A DNA stretch of 64,000 nucleotides from Sinanaerobacter chloroacetimidivorans (lineage in GTDB: Bacteria; Bacillota; Clostridia; Peptostreptococcales; Anaerovoracaceae). Numbering within the stretch: the stretch's first letter is position 1; every line of letters starts with the position of its first letter. Where the stretch lies: the NCBI RefSeq assembly GCF_018128545.1, contig NZ_JAGSND010000004.1, positions 124,001-188,000 on the forward strand, given 5' to 3'. A model generated the notes under the pieces. The model was not told where the DNA came from and ran no database searches. It worked only from the letters and a program-made list of their open reading frames with translations. Below, piece after piece: positions 53,546 through 61,530 of this stretch. A program made the translations under genes and the position numbers.

Positions 53546-55393
53546 ATGTATGGATATATGGGCAGAATATTAAGAGTTGACTTAACGAACGGTACGTTTC
53601 AGGATGAAGTTTTAAAAGAAGACGATGCAATAAACTATCTTGGCGGCAGCGGAATAGGAACAAGAATTCTGTATGACGAAACGGCACCGGAGACAGAACC
53701 GTTGTCTCCGGAAAATATTTTAATTTTTATGACGGGGCCCTTTACCGGAACAGGTACACCCTTGAGCGGCAGACATGCTGTGGTTTCAAAATCACCTTTA
53801 ACAAACATATTCGCACAGAGTGATATCGGCGGAAGTTTCGGGACCGCTTTAAAGGCCACCGGTTATGACGGAATCGTCTTCAAAGGAAAAGCTTCATCTC
53901 CAAAGTATTTATACATTACGGATCATTCGGCAGAACTCAGAGATGCCGACATCGTATGGGGCAAAAACAGTTACGAGACGGAAATAATTTTAAAACAAAA
54001 CACCGATCCGAAAGCGGAGGTAACCTGTATCGGACCTGCTGGCGAGAAACTGGTAAAGTTTGCTTCTATAATGAGCGATGGAAAAGATGGAAGAGCAGCA
54101 GGCAGAGCGGGATTGGGAGCCGTAATGGGCAGTAAGAATCTGAAAGCTATAGTTGCAATCGGTTCAAAGAAAACACCGATTGCGGAACCTGAGAGGTTAA
54201 AAGAGCTTATTAAAGATTTTGCACCAAAATGTAAAGAAGCAATGCAGGGAATGACTGATTTTGGAACTACGGTTTCACATGTGGCCACAGAAGAATCAGG
54301 AGACATGCCGATCAAAAATTGGATGGAAGGCTCCTGGCATGAAGGTGCGGAGAAAACCTGTGGTCAGGCTATGGTGGAAAGAGGAATTCTTGTCAATAAC
54401 TATAGATGTAAATCCTGTTTTGTCGGATGCGGAAGAGTCGTGAAAATCACTGAGGGGAAATATGCTCCAGTGGATGGAGGCGGTCCTGAATATGAGTCCA
54501 TGGCCATGTTGGGAGCGAATTGCATGGTGGATGATTTAGAAGCAATTTGTAAAGCGAACGAGCTTTGTAACCAATATGGAATGGATACCATTTCTACCGG
54601 TTCTGCGGTAGCTCAGGCTATGGAGCTTTTCGAAAAAGGATTGATCACTCCGGAAGATACGGAAGGCTTGAGCCTTGAATGGGGGAGCGGAGATGTTCTG
54701 GTTGAACTGATTGATAAAATCGGCGAGAGAGAAGGCATTGGCAATTTACTTGCAGAAGGTGTCGTAAAAGTTGCAGAACGTTTTGGACCGGAAGCTTCTA
54801 AATCAGCAATAGCCGTGAAAGGGCTTGATTTACCGGCACATGATCCAAGAGCCTTCTTCGCACTGGGAATTCAATACGCTACATCGAATCGCGGAGGATG
54901 TCATCTCTCTACATATGCGGATGTCTTGGAGAAAGGTGTAACCTATGCCAGAATGGGCTTCCCTGAGGTAATGGATCGATTTGATGAGAACGATAAGGGA
55001 CGGTTGAGCGCAAAGATGCAGGATTTCTGTGCCCTGTTTGATTCGTTGAAACTGTGCAAATTCCTCATGTGGGGTGGAGTGCAGGAAGGCGATATTGAGG
55101 GTTGGTATCAGGCAGTAACCGGCAGGAAGATCAGTTTTGAAGAATTGATGATCACCGGAGAAAGAATTGTGAATCTTCAAAGGATGTACAACTACAGACT
55201 TGGATTGACAAGAAAAGATGACATATTGCCGGATAGAATCCTGAAGGACCCGAGAGGATCCGGCGGCGCACCTACCCAGCTGCCTCCGCTGGAAAAGATG
55301 CTGGAAGAATTTTATAGAGTAAGAGGCTGGGATTCCGATGGAATTCCAACACAAGAAAAACTGAAGGAAATAGGTCTGGACTTGGCCGTATAG
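53546..55393 (+). CDS. aor: Aldehyde:ferredoxin oxidoreductase (tungsten type)
   Basis: A 615-residue AOR. N-terminal GYMGRILRVDLTNG and YLGGSGIGTRIL, the SGRHAVVSKSPLT and GSFGTALKATGYDGI pterin-binding segments, and the [4Fe-4S] ligands Cys288, Cys291, Cys295 (CKSCFVGC) with Cys504 (LKLCKFL) are all present. It oxidises aldehydes to acids with reduced ferredoxin as product, or reduces acids. Next to Fe-ADH it completes alcohol to acid oxidation and could supply ferredoxin for the dehydratase activator. Confidence 0.94.
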   Translation: MYGYMGRILRVDLTNGTFQDEVLKEDDAINYLGGSGIGTRILYDETAPETEPLSPENILIFMTGPFTGTGTPLSGRHAVVSKSPLTNIFAQSDIGGSFGTALKATGYDGIVFKGKASSPKYLYITDHSAELRDADIVWGKNSYETEIILKQNTDPKAEVTCIGPAGEKLVKFASIMSDGKDGRAAGRAGLGAVMGSKNLKAIVAIGSKKTPIAEPERLKELIKDFAPKCKEAMQGMTDFGTTVSHVATEESGDMPIKNWMEGSWHEGAEKTCGQAMVERGILVNNYRCKSCFVGCGRVVKITEGKYAPVDGGGPEYESMAMLGANCMVDDLEAICKANELCNQYGMDTISTGSAVAQAMELFEKGLITPEDTEGLSLEWGSGDVLVELIDKIGEREGIGNLLAEGVVKVAERFGPEASKSAIAVKGLDLPAHDPRAFFALGIQYATSNRGGCHLSTYADVLEKGVTYARMGFPEVMDRFDENDKGRLSAKMQDFCALFDSLKLCKFLMWGGVQEGDIEGWYQAVTGRKISFEELMITGERIVNLQRMYNYRLGLTRKDDILPDRILKDPRGSGGAPTQLPPLEKMLEEFYRVRGWDSDGIPTQEKLKEIGLDLAV

Positions 55394-55421
55394 CTACCTT
55401 CTTTAAATATAAGTTAACCAG

Positions 55422-55467
55422 ATGCAACATAAGAATCTATGCGCAAGAATAGATTCTTATGTTGTAT
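55422..55467 (+). terminator. Strong hairpin ending the AOR operon
   Basis: CAACATAAGAATCTAT pairs with ATAGATTCTTATGTTG around GCGCAAGA, about 16 bp of perfect stem, with only a weak T-rich tail. Probable terminator. The rest of the 419-bp gap to the next gene contains the dyad and sigma-54 promoter listed below and no supported ORF. Confidence 0.65.
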
Positions 55468-55507
55468 TAGCCAATATTTAGATTGTGGATGATGCAAAAT
55501 TGGGGCA

Positions 55508-55523
55508 GATTCCAAAACGCATC
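55508..55523. promoter_or_regulatory. Activator-binding dyad (UAS) for the symporter promoter
   Basis: GATTC-CAAAAC-GCATC, one mismatch from the dyad, ending ~126 bp before the -24 box. A further half-site GATGC is at 55491-55495. Confidence 0.55.
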
Positions 55524-55647
55524 AAAAGGGATCCCTATTTTAAAATCTCTTATCAAAAGGATTCTGGTAAAAGGATTCAAATTAAGTTAAATGAAGGGCT
55601 TCACAGTTTCATAGGGTATCTGATCAAAATAATAAAAACATAAAATA

Positions 55648-55663
55648 TGGCATTAGTTTTGCA
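55648..55663 (+). promoter_or_regulatory. Sigma-54 promoter of the symporter operon
   Basis: TGGCAT-tagtt-TTGCA with GG (55649-55650) and GC (55661-55662) 10 bp apart. The leader would be ~140 nt, the longest of the set. Confidence 0.82.
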
Positions 55664-55812
55664 AATACTAATATTGCCACGCTTTTATCGATATAAGTTG
55701 ACAAATCTTCAGAAAAAGGAGGACGATGCTGCGGTCTGCAAAAATGTCTATAGTATGATTTCATGTACATTAATATAGTCATGAAAATTAATTTGCAAAG
55801 GAGAATAGTATT

Positions 55813-56046
55813 ATGACGCCTATCTATGAACAAATTGGACCCTGGCTGATCGAGTATGCAATGCATATTCCGCTTGCCGTAATTGGATTTGTATTACTCT
55901 GCAAAGAGGGAGTTTTTAAAAAACCTGGTGGAAAAATTTTATTTATACTAGTTGTGTTTATCTGTCTGTTTTTCCCGATCAGCCAAGCCTACTGGCATTT
56001 TCAATTCCCGGTGGCTTTTCCATTGCATGAAACTATCCTACAATGA
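55813..56046 (+). CDS. Small two-helix membrane protein
   Basis: A 77-residue protein with two hydrophobic helices (MHIPLAVIGFVLLCKEGVF and ILFILVVFICLFFPISQAYW) and a short polar link. I recognise no family. It precedes the sodium:solute symporter by 23 bp under the same sigma-54 promoter, so an accessory subunit of the symporter is likely. GCAAAGGAGAATAGTATT precedes the ATG. Confidence 0.7.
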   Translation: MTPIYEQIGPWLIEYAMHIPLAVIGFVLLCKEGVFKKPGGKILFILVVFICLFFPISQAYWHFQFPVAFPLHETILQ

Positions 56047-56069
56047 CAGTTTGAGAGGAGATGAAATAA

Positions 56070-57722
56070 GTGACAAATACAGTATTTAACTTAGAAGCCA
56101 TAGACTTCGTTATCATTGCAATTTACTTAGTCACTGTGGTTGGAATTGGACTTTTCTTTGGAAAGCGTGTTAAAAATCAAGGAGAATTCTTCGTAGCAAG
56201 CAAAAAATTGCCATGGTGGATTTGCTCCTTAGCATTTATGACAGTTTTAATTAGTGCTCAGGACATTGTATCCTATTCACAAACAGGTTATGAAGCCGGT
56301 TTTGCGGCTTTTCAAATGTATCTGGATGACCTGGGATGGGCAGTATTGTTCCTGGCAATTGGTACACCGATCTATTTCCTATCCGGAATATATTCTGTCC
56401 CAGAATACATGGAAAGAAGATTTAACAAGAATGTAAGAGTCGTTAGTTCTATTGCAATGCTTCTGTTTATGCTGGCATTGATGTCCTTTAATGCATACGC
56501 AGTAGGGGTTCTGTTGAATGCCATGTTCGGTATAGATGTTTTTGTTGGTATGATGATTATTACAGTCATCACGGCAGTTTACACAACGAGCGGCGGAATT
56601 ATGGCTGTAATGATTACCGACACGTTACAGGCCGTATTAATTTTTGTCGGAGGTTTCTTCGTTGTAGGATCAGGTTTAAAGATGGCCGGTGGTTTAGGGA
56701 ATATGATAACGTATCTCCCTACCGGACACCGAAGCTTATTTACACCTCTGTTTGACCCTAATTTTCCGCAGCTCGGTATGTTTTTGGGCGGTGCTTTTGC
56801 GATCACTGCTGCATGGTATTTCGCTCACCAGGGAAATATTCAGAAAATTTTAGCTGCAAGAACCATTAATCAAGCCAGACTGGTAACAATCGTATTCATG
56901 GGCATCTTAATGCCAATCGGTGTTTTGTTTACCGGAATGCCGGGGTTGATTCTAAGATCACTGGTAGAACAAGGCATTGCGACTTCACCTGAAAACACAG
57001 GAGCTTCATTCCTCGTACTGGTTGGAATGGTTGCGACTCCGGGGATTTTAGGAGTAATCGTTGCCTTTGTTCTGTCTGCAATGATGTCAACTGGAAGTAC
57101 ATATATAAACTCCAGTGTAACCATTTTTATAAATGATATTTATATGCAGATCAAACCGAATCGATCTGACACACATTATTTGAAAGCCGCGCGTATTTCT
57201 TCTGTCATAATTGCTTTAGTAGTTCCAATTATTTATGCAAAATATTTTATGGGATTCAGCGCGTTGATGACTGCACTTTACAGCCTGACTTCAGCTGTTA
57301 TGCCTGGAATGGTTATCGTTGCCGTCTTTGGAATCTGCTCAAAGAGAATTCATTCTAATACTGCAACTGTTACTATTGCGGCTAGTATTATTGGTGTACT
57401 GCTTGCGGTATTTATTCCGGATGTCTTTCAGCAGCCATTTTGCTTTGGACTATACGGCACTGCTGGTGCAGGATGGTTTAACTCATTTGTAGGTCTTGTT
57501 TGGGCATTGGTTGCATTAGTGATAGGTTCCTTAATCTGGAGGAAACAAGAAAAAGAAGATTTTGAGTATTATGGGCTGGTGTATTTTGCACAACCTGTTT
57601 CAAAACTAGAGGAATTGTATTGGAATGCACTTGCAAAAGGCGGAAAAGGATATATTGATCTTTCTCAAGAAGAAATAAAAGAAATCATAGAAGCAAAAGA
57701 CAAACATGCATTGGCTGAATAG
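56070..57722 (+). CDS. Sodium:solute symporter (SSS family)
   Basis: A 550-residue membrane protein with ~13 helices. The N-terminal FFVASKKLPWWICSLAFMTVLISAQDIVSYSQTGYEAGF and central YTTSGGIMAVMITDTLQAV segments are typical of the SSS family (sugars, polyols, monocarboxylates, pantothenate). The start is GTG at 56070 after GAGAGGAG; the ATG at 56061 meets a stop after two codons. Substrate unknown; the regulon context suggests a polyol or hydroxyacid. Confidence 0.9.
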   Translation: MTNTVFNLEAIDFVIIAIYLVTVVGIGLFFGKRVKNQGEFFVASKKLPWWICSLAFMTVLISAQDIVSYSQTGYEAGFAAFQMYLDDLGWAVLFLAIGTPIYFLSGIYSVPEYMERRFNKNVRVVSSIAMLLFMLALMSFNAYAVGVLLNAMFGIDVFVGMMIITVITAVYTTSGGIMAVMITDTLQAVLIFVGGFFVVGSGLKMAGGLGNMITYLPTGHRSLFTPLFDPNFPQLGMFLGGAFAITAAWYFAHQGNIQKILAARTINQARLVTIVFMGILMPIGVLFTGMPGLILRSLVEQGIATSPENTGASFLVLVGMVATPGILGVIVAFVLSAMMSTGSTYINSSVTIFINDIYMQIKPNRSDTHYLKAARISSVIIALVVPIIYAKYFMGFSALMTALYSLTSAVMPGMVIVAVFGICSKRIHSNTATVTIAASIIGVLLAVFIPDVFQQPFCFGLYGTAGAGWFNSFVGLVWALVALVIGSLIWRKQEKEDFEYYGLVYFAQPVSKLEELYWNALAKGGKGYIDLSQEEIKEIIEAKDKHALAE

Positions 57723-57743
57723 ACTGAAATTGAAAGGAGATCA

Positions 57744-58037
57744 ATGATGGGAATTGCAAAAGCCACTGGAATTATTAAGCCCTACAATGAAGAGGGCATT
57801 ATCGTCGGCGCTTGGTTATCTCAAAAAAAGATGGATCAAATAGGAGTAAAGATGGGTGATTTCATTTACGTGCAGAAAGGTTGGAGCGGCTCTCTATCGT
57901 GCAGGGCGGTCGTGAAAGGTACATTGCCTTCCAACTTTGATGAGGAGACGATAGCGTTAACGGACGATAGAATACAAGAAGGAAATTTTACAGAAGGCGA
58001 TATCTGTAATTTCTGGAAACATACCAGCTGGTTCTGA
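57744..58037 (+). CDS. Conserved-looking small protein of unknown function
   Basis: A 97-residue ORF with AAAGGAGATCA before the ATG (57744 or 57747). It is predicted beta-rich, with Gly/Val/Thr alternation, a SLSCRAVVKGTLP segment and a C-terminal EGDICNFWKHTSW. A small beta-barrel is possible. It has no signal or membrane segment. I do not recognise it. It lies 21 bp after the symporter and before another unknown gene, so it is part of the same sigma-54 operon. Confidence 0.65.
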   Translation: MMGIAKATGIIKPYNEEGIIVGAWLSQKKMDQIGVKMGDFIYVQKGWSGSLSCRAVVKGTLPSNFDEETIALTDDRIQEGNFTEGDICNFWKHTSWF

Positions 58038-58069
58038 TTTTATCAGTACCATAAAGGGAGGACATCAGC

Positions 58070-58588
58070 ATGAGAACCTATTCTGTAACAGAAAAAATAA
58101 AAAAGGAAGAAGACGTTATCAAAGAACTGGATTCAATTGTCAAAAGCATGATTTTGCCCAGAGTATTTAAGCGTGCTTATAAATTCGAAGAAATTAGATT
58201 AGTCTATATACCCTATGCGTTAAGTGAGTATGAAATCGAAAATACCAAATTAAAAAAAGGCGGGCAGAAAGGTAATATATTTATTAGCACTGAAGTTCAA
58301 ACAAACAGAAAAAAAGCCTTTTTAGCAATTGAAGATTTTCATACTTTGGAAGAAGAGCATCTGGAGAATCTTGTTACAGAGACCGATTTAGATGAAAAGC
58401 AGCTAGAGGAAAACGATCGAAGGGAATTGCTGTTCAAAACTCTCCCTAGAAATTTGAAGTCTTGGAAGGAACATAATATCAAGAAAAAGCAATACAAGCT
58501 CTTTTACAGACCTCTATACCTGATGAGATACCGATTATTCGGCAGGCAGCAGGTATATAAGACCTTCGGAGATAAATATAATTTGTAA
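58070..58588 (+). CDS. Charged protein of unknown function
   Basis: A 172-residue, Lys/Glu-rich, probably mixed alpha-beta protein with no signal or membrane helix. Notable stretches are RLVYIPYALSEYEI, NIFISTEVQTNRKKAFLAIEDFHTLEEEH and a basic C-terminal third (YRPLYLMRYRLFGRQQ). I find no family. GGGAGG precedes the ATG. Last gene of the symporter operon; a terminator follows. Confidence 0.65.
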   Translation: MRTYSVTEKIKKEEDVIKELDSIVKSMILPRVFKRAYKFEEIRLVYIPYALSEYEIENTKLKKGGQKGNIFISTEVQTNRKKAFLAIEDFHTLEEEHLENLVTETDLDEKQLEENDRRELLFKTLPRNLKSWKEHNIKKKQYKLFYRPLYLMRYRLFGRQQVYKTFGDKYNL

Positions 58589-58610
58589 TCTTAGCCTCCA
58601 AATGAAATAT

Positions 58611-58653
58611 AAAAAACGTCTTAATGCATTGAATGGTGCTTAAGGCGTTTTTT
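58611..58653 (+). terminator. Terminator of the symporter operon
   Basis: AAAAAACGTCTTAA (58611-58624) pairs with TTAAGGCGTTTTTT (58640-58653) around a 15-base loop. Confidence 0.8.
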
Positions 58654-58739
58654 AATGCCCAATGAGTTTTGATAGATGAATACGATCCTGGGACAGCATT
58701 TAATCTGCAATAAAGGACGTTGATGCAGAAATCATTCTG

Positions 58740-58755
58740 GATGCAAAATGACATC
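58740..58755. promoter_or_regulatory. Activator-binding dyad (UAS) for the Zn-ADH/ABC promoter
   Basis: GATGC-AAAATG-ACATC, one mismatch from the dyad, ending ~106 bp before the -24 box. A half-site GATGC lies at 58722-58726. Confidence 0.6.
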
Positions 58756-58858
58756 AACCAGAATCTGCTTAGAGATACCAAGGTTCTTATCAAGGCTCTT
58801 GGAATGCCTTAAAATGGCTTAAATCTAAGGACTTTTTTTCGAAAACCACAGCGAGGCC

Positions 58859-58875
58859 TTGGCATAATAATTGCG
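58859..58875 (+). promoter_or_regulatory. Sigma-54 promoter of the Zn-ADH/ABC transporter operon
   Basis: TTGGCAT-aataa-TTGCG with GG (58861-58862) and GC (58873-58874) 10 bp apart, ~50 nt leader. Confidence 0.85.
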
Positions 58876-58935
58876 TATTACCAATAATGTAAATATTCTC
58901 AAAATATAAAAAATTATTTACTTTGGAGGTGAATG

Positions 58936-60006
58936 ATGAAAGCGGCACTTTGGTATGGAAGAAACGATATACGGCTGGTTGAAATACCTGAGCCTGAAGC
59001 AGAACCCGGTATGATAAAAATCAAAGTGAAATGGTGTGGAATCTGTGGGTCTGATATTCATGAATACCTATCCGGCCCCATAGCAATACCCGTTGATGTA
59101 CCGCATCCAATTAGTGGTAAGTCGTCTCCGGTAATTCTCGGTCATGAACTTTCTGGAGAAGTTGTCCAAGTTGGGGAAGACGTTACAAAATTCAAAGCGG
59201 GAGACAGAGTGGTAGTAGAACCTTTGGTTATATGCGGTAAATGCCCCGCCTGTTTGGAAGGCAAATACAATTTATGTGAGAATGTTGGTTTCCATGGATT
59301 ATGTGGTACAGGCGGAGGATTCGCAGAATTCACTACGTTTCCGGAGAGATTTGTACATAAAATCCCGGATACAATTTCCTATGAAGAAGCCGCTTTAATT
59401 GAACCAATCGCTGTGGCATTGCATTCTCTTGAAGTAGGAAACTTTACCGTAGGGCAGACAGCTGTAGTGATCGGTGCAGGCCCAATTGGGCTTTCCACAA
59501 TAGAATCATTAAAAGCAGCAGGAGCCAGGACAATTATTGCTGTCCAGAGAAAATCCGTAAGGCAGAAATATGCGAAGGATAAAGGAGCTGATATTGTTTT
59601 AGATCCAAATGATGAAGCAGATATTGTTGGTAAAATAAAGAAAATTACCGATGGAGGGGCTGACATTGTATTTGAAGTGACAGGGTCTCAGCAAGGGTTC
59701 GATATTGGTTTGAAAGTTTTGAAATATAGCGGAGCATTTGTAATAACGAGTATATGGGATGATCCCATCCGGTTGAATCTAAATGATCTGGTATATTCGG
59801 AAATAAAAATGATCGGTACTATCTCTTCCAGAAGAAATTTCCCCATGGCAATTCAGTTAATATCAAATAAAAAAATAAAAACAGAAGGGTATATTACTAA
59901 AAAAATTCATCTGGGCAACATCATAAAAGAAGGATTTGACGCCTTATTAGGTCCTGAAAAAAAAGAACATGTAAAAATAATCGTTACACCTGAACAATCT
60001 TTTTAA
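58936..60006 (+). CDS. Zinc-dependent alcohol/polyol dehydrogenase (butanediol dehydrogenase-like)
   Basis: A 356-residue MDR enzyme. The catalytic zinc ligands lie in CGICGSDIHEY and GHELSGEV, the structural zinc site is CGKCPACLEGKYNLC, and GAGPIGLS binds NAD. It resembles 2,3-butanediol, sorbitol and threonine dehydrogenases. Of two adjacent ATGs I chose 58936, 6 nt after GGAGG. It leads an operon with a sugar-type ABC transporter, so it probably oxidises the imported polyol or a near derivative. Confidence 0.9.
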   Translation: MKAALWYGRNDIRLVEIPEPEAEPGMIKIKVKWCGICGSDIHEYLSGPIAIPVDVPHPISGKSSPVILGHELSGEVVQVGEDVTKFKAGDRVVVEPLVICGKCPACLEGKYNLCENVGFHGLCGTGGGFAEFTTFPERFVHKIPDTISYEEAALIEPIAVALHSLEVGNFTVGQTAVVIGAGPIGLSTIESLKAAGARTIIAVQRKSVRQKYAKDKGADIVLDPNDEADIVGKIKKITDGGADIVFEVTGSQQGFDIGLKVLKYSGAFVITSIWDDPIRLNLNDLVYSEIKMIGTISSRRNFPMAIQLISNKKIKTEGYITKKIHLGNIIKEGFDALLGPEKKEHVKIIVTPEQSF

Positions 60007-60093
60007 AAAGCCTAAAGAGACTTGACGAAACCTATGACGATTTTTGATGCTAATCCAAGCATTAAAAATAGATTAACAATTAGGAGGATTAAA

Positions 60094-61425
60094 ATGAAGA
60101 AGAAGCAAATTTTAGCTTTGTTTCTGGTGGTAGTTATGGCAGCAGGTTTATTCATCGGATGTGGAGGTAACACACCAGAAGGATCAGCTGAGTCCAGTGG
60201 CGATGCAGCTGCAGAGACGGATTATGCAAAAGAATTGTATTCTATGATGCCTGATACTTGTTTATCTGGTGTATTCGATCCCAATGCCCTTGAAGACCGA
60301 ACAAACATTAATAAAGCCCTCCCATTTAAGCCAAAAGATCCTAAGAACGTTGTTATTGGCTGGACTGAAATAACACAGAGTGATCCTTGGTTTGTATCCG
60401 TTGGAGATGCAGCAAAGGAGAGATGTGCGGAATATGGTTATACTCTTAATTTTGATGTGGCTGATGGTGACCTTCAGAAACAGAGTGCCCATATTGATTC
60501 TTATATTGCAAGAGGTGTTGACATAATTGTAGTTGACCCGACTGACGTTGTAGGTATTGCTGCCGACATTCAAAGAGCAGTGGATGCTGGAATACCGGTA
60601 ATTGGTTTTGGGTCAGAAATTTACGGAGCCCCGGTTATTACCACAATCACCGCAAATACATTCGAAGATGGATATGCTGTTGGTAAATATACTGCAACTC
60701 AGTATGGTGCCGATGAGCAGATCAACCTCGGTATCGTCATTGGTATGATGGGTAACAGTACTGCCGAAAGCCGAGTTAATGGCTTGCTAAGTGGATTAGT
60801 GTATGGACGTGCACAAGCAATGGGTAAAGAAATTACAAGAGAACAAGCTATTGTTGACGCGACAAAGTTATTCAAGTCAGTTGTAAAAAGCGGTAAATTT
60901 GACTCTAATGAGTATAAAATTGCTTGTCTGAACTGGGGAGAAGGAGGCTGGACCTATGAAGGAGGCTTGGCTGTAGGCGAAACCATGCTATCCGCAGTCG
61001 GAGATCAGTTGAATCTGATTATCGGAGAAAATGACTTTCAGGGTGCCGGTGCTTATAAAGCAGTAGAGAATTATGGACTGACAGATAAGATAAAGATCGC
61101 ATGTATCGGTAACGGAATGAAGGCCGAAGTAACCATGGTGAAGAATGGACAATTGCTCGCTACAAGTACGCATAGCGGTCAGCATTTTGCATATTCAACA
61201 ATTGATATGATCCATGATCTCGTTGAAGGTACAAATACATATAATGAAAACAACTTGCCTATGCTTACTGCATTCGATTCATTTGCAATCAAAAAAGAGA
61301 ATGTTGACCAGGTTTGGGATCCGGATCCAAAGAATCTGTATCACAAGGTTCCCGCTTTACAAATCAGGACAGTGTCTGAACTCAAGAAAGCGATTGAAAA
61401 CGGCACTTACTATGCTGCTGATTAA
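60094..61425 (+). CDS. Ribose-type ABC transporter substrate-binding lipoprotein
   Basis: A 443-residue lipoprotein: KKKQ, hydrophobic core, lipobox LFIGC. The mature protein is a type I periplasmic-binding fold (VVIGWTEITQSDPWFVSVGDAAKERC, DIIVVDPTDVVGIAADIQRAVDAGIPVIGFG). It is longer than RbsB, with a C-terminal extension. The ATG at 60094 follows TAGGAGG. It captures a sugar or polyol for the RbsA/RbsC-like components encoded next. Confidence 0.9.
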   Translation: MKKKQILALFLVVVMAAGLFIGCGGNTPEGSAESSGDAAAETDYAKELYSMMPDTCLSGVFDPNALEDRTNINKALPFKPKDPKNVVIGWTEITQSDPWFVSVGDAAKERCAEYGYTLNFDVADGDLQKQSAHIDSYIARGVDIIVVDPTDVVGIAADIQRAVDAGIPVIGFGSEIYGAPVITTITANTFEDGYAVGKYTATQYGADEQINLGIVIGMMGNSTAESRVNGLLSGLVYGRAQAMGKEITREQAIVDATKLFKSVVKSGKFDSNEYKIACLNWGEGGWTYEGGLAVGETMLSAVGDQLNLIIGENDFQGAGAYKAVENYGLTDKIKIACIGNGMKAEVTMVKNGQLLATSTHSGQHFAYSTIDMIHDLVEGTNTYNENNLPMLTAFDSFAIKKENVDQVWDPDPKNLYHKVPALQIRTVSELKKAIENGTYYAAD

Positions 61426-61440
61426 TGAAATCCAGTTAAT

Positions 61441-61473
61441 TGTAATATAGGAGGTTTTCCCTCCTATATTACA
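61441..61473 (+). other. Perfect 14-bp hairpin between binding protein and ATPase genes
   Basis: TGTAATATAGGAGG-TTTTC-CCTCCTATATTACA, without a T-run. Similar stable hairpins after binding-protein genes protect the upstream message and keep binding protein in excess over the membrane parts. The left arm holds an AGGAGG that is masked and has no start codon nearby. Confidence 0.7.
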
Positions 61474-61530
61474 ATCTCACTTTATGGTAAGAGTTCTTAC
61501 ATAACTCTTAATTTGTAATGAGGTAATGCA

